Source: Phycisphaerales bacterium
GTDB taxonomy: Bacteria > Planctomycetota > Phycisphaerae > Phycisphaerales > SM1A02
Reading direction: 5' to 3'
Assembly: GCA_013003065.1 (NCBI GenBank)
Contig: JABDLI010000178.1
Location: 1-41,206, forward strand
Length of the DNA: 41,206 nt
The translations under genes were made by a program, and so were the position numbers. This document shows positions 15,252 to 22,468 of this stretch, piece by piece. The notes beneath the pieces were generated by a model. That model was not told the origin of the DNA, made no database searches, and saw nothing but the letters and a program-made list of their open reading frames with translations. Within the stretch, counting starts at the first letter, position 1. Each line of letters starts with the position of its first letter.

Positions 15252-15902
15252 TTACCCCCCCGCCGCGCGCACCAACCCCCGCACGATCCCAATCCCCAAC
15301 CGCGCATCCGTGGTCCGCTCCGGATGCCACTGCACGCCCAGGTAGAACCGCCGCCCCGGACCCCGCACCGCCTCGATGAGACCATCGTGCGCCCGCGCCA
15401 CGACGTCGAGCGCCCCCGCATCGACGATCGCTTGCCGGTGGTGGCTCTGCACGGTGCCGTCGCCGAGGTCGCCGGTCACCGCGTGCGGACGCCGTCCCCA
15501 GTGATCGTCCGCGCTCGGGTGGGAGTCGAAGAGATGCTGATCGAGGGTGCCGCCGGCGTTGAGCGCCATGAGCTGCATGCCGAGGCACACGCCGAGCACC
15601 GGGATGTCCGGACGCTCGTCGAGCCGGGTGAGCAACTCGCATTCGAACGCCTGCCGCTCGTGGTCGATGGGCGTGGCCTTGGGGTGCGTGGGCACCCCCC
15701 ACCGCCGCATGTCCGGGTCGTCGCCGCCGGAGAGCAGGAAGCCGTCGCACAGTCCGAGGTACGCGTCGGCATCCTCCGCTCGCGGCGGGAGGATGACGGC
15801 GAGGCCGCCGGCATCCGCCACCATCGCGACGTACGTTCGCGCGAGAAGGAGCTTCTCCTCGGTCGCGTCGGGGGTGATGCCGATGACGGGGCGGACGCTC
15901 AT
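15252..15902 (-). CDS. Class I glutamine amidotransferase, gamma-glutamyl-GABA hydrolase (PuuD) type
   Basis: 216 residues. The nucleophile elbow 'GVCLGMQLM' holds the catalytic Cys, and 'LGVQWHPE' supplies His and Glu, completing the triad. 'FLLSGGDDPDMRRWG' is the oxyanion region typical of peptidase C26 (PuuD) rather than of synthase subunits such as TrpG. It likely hydrolyses a gamma-glutamyl compound in the cytoplasm; the actual substrate is unknown. ATG 15902 is chosen because 'MSVRPVIGITPD' is the conserved start; an upstream in-frame GTG/ATG extension has no support. Confidence 0.88.
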   Translation of the reverse strand: MSVRPVIGITPDATEEKLLLARTYVAMVADAGGLAVILPPRAEDADAYLGLCDGFLLSGGDDPDMRRWGVPTHPKATPIDHERQAFECELLTRLDERPDIPVLGVCLGMQLMALNAGGTLDQHLFDSHPSADDHWGRRPHAVTGDLGDGTVQSHHRQAIVDAGALDVVARAHDGLIEAVRGPGRRFYLGVQWHPERTTDARLGIGIVRGLVRAAGG

Positions 15903-15973
15903 GCGAAGCCGTATCGGATCGGATCCCGGCCGAGCATGCAAATCAGCCGCCGGGGGAGGAACGCCGGGGAGGC

Positions 15974-16213
15974 CTACAGCGTCGCGCTGGTGTAGGGCAG
16001 CAAGGCCATGTACCGGGCCCGCTTGACCGCCTGGGCGATCATCCGCTGGTCGCGGGCGGTCACGCCCAGACGCTTGCGGGAGTAGATCTTGCCGTTGGGC
16101 GTCATGAGCCGCCGCAGCTCGTCGACCGACTTGTAGTCGATGAAATCCCGCCCCTTCACGTCCTTGCGGATGAAGTCGGATCGGTTGGCGCCGGCGCGTG
16201 TGAATTGAGCCAT
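15974..16213 (-). CDS. rpsR: 30S ribosomal protein S18
   Basis: 79 residues, normal for S18. Core 'DFIDYKSVDELRRLMTPNGKIYSRKRLGVTARDQRMIAQAVKRARYMALLPY' segments are diagnostic. It binds 16S rRNA in the small subunit platform together with S6. Here it stands without rpsF, ssb or rplI next to it, which are its common partners. GGAG eight bases before the ATG supports the start. TAG is the stop, which shows that TAG is used as a true stop in this genome. Confidence 0.97.
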   Translation of the reverse strand: MAQFTRAGANRSDFIRKDVKGRDFIDYKSVDELRRLMTPNGKIYSRKRLGVTARDQRMIAQAVKRARYMALLPYTSATL

Positions 16214-16252
16214 CGAGAATGCTCCGCGTGTCTTGGATGCTGGAAGTCAGCA

Positions 16253-16277
16253 GCCCCCGCCCGCGTCAGCCGGGGGC
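16253..16277 (-). terminator. GC hairpin between TPR gene and rpsR
   Basis: GCCCCCG (16253-16259) pairs with CGGGGGC (16271-16277) around an 11-base loop. It lies in the 117-base gap downstream of the TPR gene and upstream of rpsR on the - strand. No T-run follows, so it may be a weak terminator or part of the rpsR leader. Confidence 0.35.
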
Positions 16278-16330
16278 GACGAGAATCAGAATCGAGGAGC
16301 GTACCGGCTCGGCCGGGACGGGGCAACCGC

Positions 16331-17686
16331 TCAGCTCCGCCACCAGGCAAGGTGCTGCCGCAGCCACGCCAGGCCGTGCTTCATCCGGAGCCGGCGGAGC
16401 CCGTCATCGTGGCGATCCACCCGCAGCCCACGCGCGATCCAACCCGCTGCCACCCGAAGCTGACCGGTCTTGAGAGCAGCCAGGGCCAGGTTGTGGATCG
16501 CGGTCAGGCACGAAGGGTCGAAACGAAGGACCCGGCGGCTGGCCGCGACGCCGCCGGCGAGGTCGCCGGAGCGAAAACGGGCGATCGCGAGCCGGCGGAG
16601 CAGATCGGCCGACTGGTTGAGGCGGAGCATCGACTGGAAGATCCGGGCCGCCTCGGCCGGAAGGTCGGCCTGGAGGAGCAGCTCGCCCAGGCGATCGAGG
16701 TCCTGGAAGTTCGGCTCGCGGCGGGGCACCGAAGGGTCGGTCGATTCGCAATTGGCCTGTGCTTCCAGCTCCTCACGGAGATGCAGCCGGGCCGACTTGA
16801 CGTGGCCGCGAGCGAGCAGGGCCTCGCTGAGGGCCAGCCGGATGCACGGGAACTGCCGGTCGAGCTTCAGGACCAGCTCGTACTCGATGTGGGCCTGCTC
16901 GGCGCGACCCGATTCCATGGCCACCTGCCCGAGGCGGAAGTGGGCGTCCACGTTCGCCGGTTCCAGCTCGAGGACGCGGCGGAACTTCTCGCCCGCCTCG
17001 CCGAGCCGGCCGAGGTCGACGAGGAGCTCGCCGTAATCGATGAGCGTGTCGATGTTGCCCGGGTCATCCCGAAGGTCACGCAGGTACATCTGCACGGCTC
17101 GCTGCGGCTTCTGCGTCGCGCTGAGCACGTAGGCGAAGCGGGCCCGGATGCGTGGCATCTTGGGCTCCAGCCGCAGGCACTCGCGGAGGCACCAGCCGGC
17201 GCGTTCGTAGACGCGTCGCTCGATGAGGCTCTCGGCGATCGCCGCCAGGCACTGCGGTGTCGGCTCGTCGATGCTCTGCTGAGCCAGGTAGAACGTGGCT
17301 TCGGCCTCGTCGTGCTGTCCGAGCTGGACCAACGCGTCGATTCGGTGTGCGTAGGCGAACTCGTTGTCCGGCGCACGCCGAATCGCCTGCTCGAGCCAGC
17401 GAAGGGCGGTGCGGCAGCGGCCGAGACGGATGCAGGCGGCACCCGCGGCGATGTACGCATCGACCAGCTCGTCATCGAGCTCGATCACACGCTGGTAGGT
17501 GCTGAGCGCTTCGAGGTCGCGGCCGGCGGCTTCGAGGGTGACGGCGAGGCTGTAGAGCCAGTCGGGATGATCCGGGTTGAGCGAGAGCGCCTTGCGGAGC
17601 TCGGATTCGGCTTCCGCCCACCGGCCCCGCTCATACATCTCAAGCGCGCGATCCGCGTGCGATTCGGCGTCGATCCAGTCGCTCAT
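16331..17686 (-). CDS. Large TPR-repeat protein
   Basis: 451 residues consisting of about a dozen TPR units from residue 5 on ('ADRALEMYERGRWAEAESELRKALSLNPDHPDWLYSLAVTLEAAG', in pieces no longer than a repeat; 'FAYVLSATQKPQRAVQMYL'; 'GELLVDLGRLGEAGEKFRRVLELEPANVDAHFRLG'). No signal peptide or catalytic domain, so a cytoplasmic scaffold. ATG 17686 starts 'MSDWIDAES' and is favoured over a GTG 39 bases earlier, because a TACAAT box sits at 17715-17720. Adjacent to rpsR on the same strand, but with a hairpin between. Confidence 0.82.
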   Translation of the reverse strand: MSDWIDAESHADRALEMYERGRWAEAESELRKALSLNPDHPDWLYSLAVTLEAAGRDLEALSTYQRVIELDDELVDAYIAAGAACIRLGRCRTALRWLEQAIRRAPDNEFAYAHRIDALVQLGQHDEAEATFYLAQQSIDEPTPQCLAAIAESLIERRVYERAGWCLRECLRLEPKMPRIRARFAYVLSATQKPQRAVQMYLRDLRDDPGNIDTLIDYGELLVDLGRLGEAGEKFRRVLELEPANVDAHFRLGQVAMESGRAEQAHIEYELVLKLDRQFPCIRLALSEALLARGHVKSARLHLREELEAQANCESTDPSVPRREPNFQDLDRLGELLLQADLPAEAARIFQSMLRLNQSADLLRRLAIARFRSGDLAGGVAASRRVLRFDPSCLTAIHNLALAALKTGQLRVAAGWIARGLRVDRHDDGLRRLRMKHGLAWLRQHLAWWRS

Positions 17687-17714
17687 TTCGTTCGTCCCAA
17701 CCTCGTTACCGGCT

Positions 17715-17720
17715 ATTGTA
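17715..17720 (-). promoter_or_regulatory. -10 box TACAAT for the TPR gene
   Basis: TACAAT on the - strand, 28 bases before the ATG at 17686. It lies in the divergent region shared with the HEAT-repeat gene; I see no clear promoter for the latter. Confidence 0.4.
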
Positions 17721-17819
17721 ACCAAAAGCGCTCAGCCGACTGGAACGGAAGAGCCAAGGAACGTGTCTTTCGTTCGCACGCCGACCCGACCCGACCCAGC
17801 GGAAAACCCCACCCGACCG

Positions 17820-17963
17820 ATGACCGACCGATGCTGCCGAGCCCGACGCCGTCTGCTCCCGTCCGATCGCGGCCGCGGCAGCATTGGGTGGCGTGCCGCG
17901 GCCTTGGCAGCCCTGCTTTCCGGTGGTGTCTTTTAAAATATCACCCCCGCTGACCCCCCTTAG
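17820..17963 (+). other. Signal-peptide-like ORF ended by two in-frame stops before the HEAT gene
   Basis: ATG 17820 opens a 38-codon frame that includes Arg residues followed by a hydrophobic stretch (IGWRAAALAALLSGGVF), like a leader peptide. It ends at TAA 17934-17936; eight codons later TAG 17961-17963 occurs in the same frame. After that the frame is open with 'TDPPDQQVTDLQFLASILQN' and joins the HEAT-repeat coding region without a shift. The simplest view is one exported HEAT protein broken by two nonsense changes, or a different start is used. Confidence 0.5.
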
Positions 17964-18074
17964 ACAGATCCCCCAGACCAGCAGGTCACCGACCTGCAGT
18001 TCCTGGCCTCGATCCTCCAGAATCCGGCGAACGATGCGGAAACCCGCCGTGGGGCGGCGGCCCGCCTGCTCGCG

Positions 18075-19988
18075 ATGGAGTATCCGCCCGCGATCGACGT
18101 GCTCGACGCGGCGCTGCGCCGGGGTGACGACGCGGAGCTGCTGGCCGTCCTGAAGGCGATGAACGCGCGAGCCGTGCCCGTGCCGGGGCTCCTGGAAGCC
18201 GCGCTCGCCGCGCTCGGCGTGGCCGGGGGCCCGACGCTCGACCAGCTCGCTCTCGCCCTGGCCAAGTACGAGGCCCCCGCGCTCGTGCGGGTCGCGGCGA
18301 TCGCCCAGAATCCGGCGGCGGACCGCGCCGAGCGGCTGGCGGCCATCCATGCGCTTGGGGCGTTTCCCACGCAGGAGAGCGGAGATCGTCTGATCGGTCT
18401 GGCCGACCCGAATCGAGGCGAAGATCCGATGATCCGGACTGCGGCCCTCCGCAGCCTCCGCCGACTCGCGCCAGTCGATCTTGGCCCGGAGTTCGATGCG
18501 TGGGCGCGGTGGTGGCGCGGCGTGCGGGACAAGTCGCCGGCCGAATGGGCGCGCGAGCTCGTTCGCCAGTACCAGGATCGCACCGCCGAGATGGAACGCG
18601 CGAACGCCGCGCTGGTCAGCCGCTACGTCGAGCTCTTGCGCGAGCTGTACCGCTCCCTCCCGGTCGACCCCGATCAGCTCGCGCGGATGCCGCAGGATCT
18701 GGAGGACCCGATCGAGCCCGTTCGGGCCCTGGCGATGAGCCGCATCGAACGCCTCCTCCGCGACAGCGTGATCATCTCCGACGCCGTGCAGGAGCGACTC
18801 CGCGGCTGCCTGGATGATCCGGCCCCCGAGCTCCGCCGGCGTTCGGCCCAGCTCCTGGACGAGCTGGGAGACGCCGATCTCGCCGACGCGATCGTCAAGC
18901 GGCTGCCGGACGAGCATCATCCCGACGTCGTGCGCGGGTATCTGGCGATCCTCGCTCGTGCGCCCGCGGCCGACGCGTTGCCGACGATCATCAACGTGCT
19001 GCGGGACGGGAATCTGGTCGGGCCGGCCGCCGATTGCCTGTGGTCCCACAATCGCCAGCATCCGCTCGCAGCCGAGGAGCGTCGCGCCGTCCAGACGATC
19101 CTGCGTGAGGCCGAGACGCGTCTGGCGGCAGCGGCCCCCGAGACGCCGGCGCCATCGACCAACGGCGGACCGAATCCCCGAGCGTCGGTGCTGCGTCTGC
19201 TGGCCCTGCTCGGGAGCGACGACGACCGCGTGCGTATGGAACAGATGCTCGACGACGCCGACCCGACGCTCCGCCGGGCCGTGGCCGAAGGGCTGGCCGG
19301 ACGCGGCGCCACCCAGGCGCTGCTCGCGCGCGCCGACGACGAAGCGATCTACCCCGTCGTGCTCCGGCTCGTCGCCGACGGCCCGGCCGAATTGGATCAA
19401 TTCGAGCTGCTGGTAAATCTTCGACCGCACGACGCGATGCGAGACGAGTGGGCCGAGTCCGTTCGCCGCTTCGCGACGCGACTCGACCCGGCCCGGCTCA
19501 TCGCCGCCGATCAGATGCTCGCCAACCAACCGTACGCCGACGTCGGACTGCGCACGATCATCCTGACCCCGGTCGCGGTCACGCCTCCCCCCGAGCTGTC
19601 GATCGACTACTGCGTCGCGCTCGTGGTCCGGCTCACGCCGCTTCTGATCGAACAGGGCGATGCGTTGCGGGCGTTCGAGATCATCGATGCGCTCGGCGCC
19701 GAACCGGCCACCTACCCGGCCTTGAACCAGGCGCGATTCGCCGCCGCGCTCGACGCGGGGCGGTTCGAGGACGCCGCCCTCGCCGAGCCCGACCCCGTGG
19801 CGTGGATCGCCCGGCTGGAGACGCTGAGCGTTCGCGACCCCGACCACGCCGTCCGCGTGCGGGACGAGATCACGCGGCGTTTCCCCGATCTCCCCGAGTC
19901 CGCCCGCCGGGCGCTCGAAGCGGCGAGCGCGAACCTGCCGGCGACACCGGCGGACGGCGAGACCAACGACGACGAGCCCCTGCGGTGA
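18075..19988 (+). CDS. HEAT-repeat protein, N-terminus interrupted
   Basis: 637 residues from the first usable ATG. Repeated helical pairs ('VRALAMSRIERLLRDS', 'APELRRRSAQLLDELGDADLADAIVKRL', 'DPTLRRAVAEGLAGRG') point to a HEAT/ARM solenoid used for protein binding. ATG 18075 cuts the first repeat in the middle of a helix, and there is no Shine-Dalgarno, so it is unlikely to be the original start. The same frame continues upstream for about 37 codons to a TAG at 17961-17963 and, past it, a signal-peptide-like segment. Thus the natural product may be exported and the gene may be a recent pseudogene or read differently. Its stop overlaps the GTG of the sirtuin gene (GTGA). Confidence 0.65.
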   Translation: MEYPPAIDVLDAALRRGDDAELLAVLKAMNARAVPVPGLLEAALAALGVAGGPTLDQLALALAKYEAPALVRVAAIAQNPAADRAERLAAIHALGAFPTQESGDRLIGLADPNRGEDPMIRTAALRSLRRLAPVDLGPEFDAWARWWRGVRDKSPAEWARELVRQYQDRTAEMERANAALVSRYVELLRELYRSLPVDPDQLARMPQDLEDPIEPVRALAMSRIERLLRDSVIISDAVQERLRGCLDDPAPELRRRSAQLLDELGDADLADAIVKRLPDEHHPDVVRGYLAILARAPAADALPTIINVLRDGNLVGPAADCLWSHNRQHPLAAEERRAVQTILREAETRLAAAAPETPAPSTNGGPNPRASVLRLLALLGSDDDRVRMEQMLDDADPTLRRAVAEGLAGRGATQALLARADDEAIYPVVLRLVADGPAELDQFELLVNLRPHDAMRDEWAESVRRFATRLDPARLIAADQMLANQPYADVGLRTIILTPVAVTPPPELSIDYCVALVVRLTPLLIEQGDALRAFEIIDALGAEPATYPALNQARFAAALDAGRFEDAALAEPDPVAWIARLETLSVRDPDHAVRVRDEITRRFPDLPESARRALEAASANLPATPADGETNDDEPLR

Positions 19989-20692
19989 TCGAGCCGGCTC
20001 GCCGCGTCATCCGCGCCGCCGAGCGACCCATCACCTTCTCGGGCGCCGGTCTCAGCGCGGAGTCGGGCGTCCCCACCTTCCGCGACGCGGCGACCGCCGG
20101 ACTCTGGACGAAGGTCGACCCGACCCGGCTCGCTTCGCCCGAAGGGTTCGCCGACGATCCGGAGCTGGTCATCGGCTGGTACGCCCAGCGTCGCCGGCGG
20201 CTGGCCGGTCTCGCGCCGAACCCGGCGCACCACGCCCTGGCCGCCCGCCCGGACATCGCGCACATCACGCAAAACGTCGACGACCTGCTCGAGCGGGCGG
20301 GGGCGGAGCGGGTGCTGCATCTCCACGGAACGCTCCTGGAGGACCGCTGTCACGGCTGCTCCCACCGCGAGCCGATCTCCCTGGCCGACCCGCCGCCGCT
20401 CCGGTCCTGCCCGCGGTGCGGTGCACCGATGCGGCCGGGCGTCGTGTGGTTCGGGGAGTCGCTCCCGACCACCGCCTGGTCGCAAGCAGAGACCGCAGCG
20501 GCCGCGTGCGACGTGATGATCGTCATCGGCACCCGGGCCGAGGTCTACCCGGCGGCGGGTCTCATCGACGTGGCCCGTGACGCGGGGGCGGCGATCGTCG
20601 TCGTCAACGCCGAGGCGTGCCGGGCGTCCGACCGGGCCGACCACACGCTCATCGGACCGGCGGGGACGATCGTTCCCGCGCTCCTCGCGTAG
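19985..20692 (+). CDS. NAD-dependent protein deacylase, sirtuin family
   Basis: 235 residues. 'FSGAGLSAESGVPTFRD' is the NAD-binding GAG motif; 'ITQNVDDLLERAG' and the general-base 'HLHG' follow; the zinc is held by 'CHGC' and 'CPRCG'. 'WYAQRRRRL' supplies Tyr-x2-Arg, the pair that in SIRT5/CobB recognises succinyl and malonyl lysine, so desuccinylation or demalonylation is likely in addition to deacetylation. Start GTG 19985 overlaps the HEAT stop by four bases. The open frame extends upstream inside the HEAT gene in another register and should not be used. Its 3' end overlaps the end of mnmA (convergent) by 44 bases. Confidence 0.9.
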   Translation: MIEPARRVIRAAERPITFSGAGLSAESGVPTFRDAATAGLWTKVDPTRLASPEGFADDPELVIGWYAQRRRRLAGLAPNPAHHALAARPDIAHITQNVDDLLERAGAERVLHLHGTLLEDRCHGCSHREPISLADPPPLRSCPRCGAPMRPGVVWFGESLPTTAWSQAETAAAACDVMIVIGTRAEVYPAAGLIDVARDAGAAIVVVNAEACRASDRADHTLIGPAGTIVPALLA

Positions 20693-21824
20693 CCGGCGTG
20701 CTGGCGTCGATCCACCCCCCGCCGATCACCCGATCGCCGTCGAAACACACGACCGCCTGTCCCGGGGCGACGGCTGACTGCGGCGTGTCGAAGGCGACCT
20801 CGAGGCGGTCGGGAGCCTGCGCCCGCACGCGGGCGGTCACGGGCGCCGCGTTGTACCGCACCTTGACCGTGCACGGCCGCCATGCGTCGGGAGGCTCGAC
20901 GAGCCAGTTCGCCTCGGCCGCGGTGCACGCGGTCGCGAGCAGGTCGTCCTTGCCGCCGACCGTGATCGTGTTCGAGTCCGGATCCTTGTTCACCACGTAG
21001 ATGGGGTACCCGAGGGCGACGCCGACCCCGCGTCGTTGACCGATCGTGAAGTGCTGGTGACCCGGGTGGGTCCCGAGCGGGTTGCCGGCGGTGTCGACGA
21101 CCGGCCCTTCCGTCAGCCCCGCGGGCGATCGTCGCTCGACGAGCCCCGCGTAATCGTTGTCGGGAACGAAGCAGATCTCCTGGGAGTCGGGCTTGTCGAA
21201 GACCGGCAGACCACGCTTGGCGGCGATCGCGCGGACGCGCGGCTTGGTCAACCCCCCCACCGGCAAGAGCATCTCGCGAAGCCGCCCCGCGGGGATGCCG
21301 AAGAGCACGTAGCTCTGGTCCTTGTCGTGATCGACACCGCGCAGCAACCGGGGTTCGCCGGCATCGTGGTCGACCCGCGCGTAATGACCCGAGGCGACGT
21401 ACGCCGCGTCGATCTGCTGCGCGTACTCGTGCAGCTTGCCAAACTTGAGCCAGTCGTTGCACCGGACGCACGGGTTCGGCGTCCGGCCGGCGTCGTACTC
21501 GGCGACGAAGTAGTCGATGATGCGGCCGAACTCGCGTTTGAAGTTGCAGACGTAGAACGGAATCTCCAGTCGCGCCGCGACGAGCCGGGCGTCGGCCGCA
21601 TCGTTGATCGAGCAGCACCCCTGGTGACCGATGCGAACCTTGCCGGCGTCGCACGCCTCTCCCGCCGGTGTCAGTTCGTCCAGCGTTTCGCCGGGCGAGC
21701 CCAGCCGCATGAAGCAGCCCACGACCTCGTAGCCGGCGTCCTGCAGCAACACCGCCGCCACCGACGAATCGACGCCGCCGGACATCGCCAGCAGAACTTT
21801 CTGGCCGTTCCCGTTCACGAGCAC
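20649..21824 (-). CDS. mnmA: tRNA 2-thiouridylase MnmA
   Basis: 391 residues; adds sulfur to U34 of tRNA Lys, Glu and Gln wobble positions. 'LLAMSGGVDSSVAAVLL' is the PP-loop ATP site; 'TPNPCVRCND' and 'DSQEICFV' carry the two catalytic Cys; 'GQRRGVGVALG' and 'VRYNAAPV' belong to the C-terminal domains. The segment 'GHQGCCSINDAADAR' has an additional Cys pair. The C-terminal 17 residues (after 'GGGWIDA') are Arg/Pro-rich and lie antisense to the sirtuin 3' end. Start GTG 21824 or GTG 21818 (GAGG five bases before). It is the last gene after paaN-like and paaY-like genes with gaps of 17 and 15 bases. Confidence 0.94.
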   Translation of the reverse strand: MLVNGNGQKVLLAMSGGVDSSVAAVLLQDAGYEVVGCFMRLGSPGETLDELTPAGEACDAGKVRIGHQGCCSINDAADARLVAARLEIPFYVCNFKREFGRIIDYFVAEYDAGRTPNPCVRCNDWLKFGKLHEYAQQIDAAYVASGHYARVDHDAGEPRLLRGVDHDKDQSYVLFGIPAGRLREMLLPVGGLTKPRVRAIAAKRGLPVFDKPDSQEICFVPDNDYAGLVERRSPAGLTEGPVVDTAGNPLGTHPGHQHFTIGQRRGVGVALGYPIYVVNKDPDSNTITVGGKDDLLATACTAAEANWLVEPPDAWRPCTVKVRYNAAPVTARVRAQAPDRLEVAFDTPQSAVAPGQAVVCFDGDRVIGGGWIDASTPATRGARERSSPPVR

Positions 21825-21839
21825 CTCGGACTCCGCGAC

Positions 21840-22451
21840 TCAGCCGGGTCGATCGCCCCCGGCTTCGTGCTTGGGAGCGTAGGCGTGATCGGGCACCCGC
21901 GCCCGATCGGGCTCCACGGCCGGCAGCGGCTCCGCCGGCCGGCAGGTTGCGCGGTACCGCTGGGCCAGCCGCTGGTAGACGGTGGTGCCCTCGGTCTTCC
22001 AGGCGATCTCCTCGTCCCGGAGGAGGCGAATCGTCTTGGCGGGAATCCCGGCGACGAGCGTCCGATCCGGGACGGCGGTGCCGGCGCGGACGAACGACAT
22101 GGCGGCGACGAAGCTCTCGACGCCGATGATCGCGTCGTCCATCACGACGGCGTTCATGCCGACCAATGCGTTGCGACCGACCGTACATCCGTGCAGCACC
22201 GCGCCGTGCCCGACGTGGCCGCCCGCCTCGATCGTGCAGTCCTTTCCGGGAAAGACGTGGACCGTGCAGTTGTCCTGCACGTTCGAGCCGGGGCCCATCA
22301 CGAGCCGGCCGATGTCGCCACGCAACGACGCCCCGGGTCCGACGAGACAACCCGGGCCGATGATCACGTCACCGATGAGCGTCGCGGTCGGGTGCACGAA
22401 CGCGGTCGGATCGACCACGGGTCGGATGCCTTCGAACTCGTAGATGGGCAT
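21840..22451 (-). CDS. Gamma-carbonic-anhydrase-like acyltransferase fold, PaaY-like
   Basis: 203 residues. Left-handed beta-helix hexapeptide repeats run from about 20 to 165 ('IGDVIIGPGCLVGPGASLRGD', 'VQDNCTVHVFPG', 'IEAGGHVGHGAVLHGCTVGRN'), with the three zinc-ligand histidines characteristic of gamma carbonic anhydrases. 'YEFEGIRPVVDPTAFVHPTA' and 'VYQRLAQRYR' resemble PaaY/CaiE, a thioesterase of the phenylacetate route. Located 17 bases after paaN-like, so a common role is likely. The last 25 residues are not conserved. ATG 22451 is chosen; a longer frame upstream overlaps paaN. Confidence 0.85.
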   Translation of the reverse strand: MPIYEFEGIRPVVDPTAFVHPTATLIGDVIIGPGCLVGPGASLRGDIGRLVMGPGSNVQDNCTVHVFPGKDCTIEAGGHVGHGAVLHGCTVGRNALVGMNAVVMDDAIIGVESFVAAMSFVRAGTAVPDRTLVAGIPAKTIRLLRDEEIAWKTEGTTVYQRLAQRYRATCRPAEPLPAVEPDRARVPDHAYAPKHEAGGDRPG

Positions 22452-22468
22452 GGGCAGACTCGCCGGGT

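Noticed and set aside
17934-17963. Stop-codon reassignment at the HEAT gene
   Set aside because: TAG ends rpsR, the sirtuin and the EAL gene normally, so a changed genetic code is not supported; nonsense mutations or another start are simpler.
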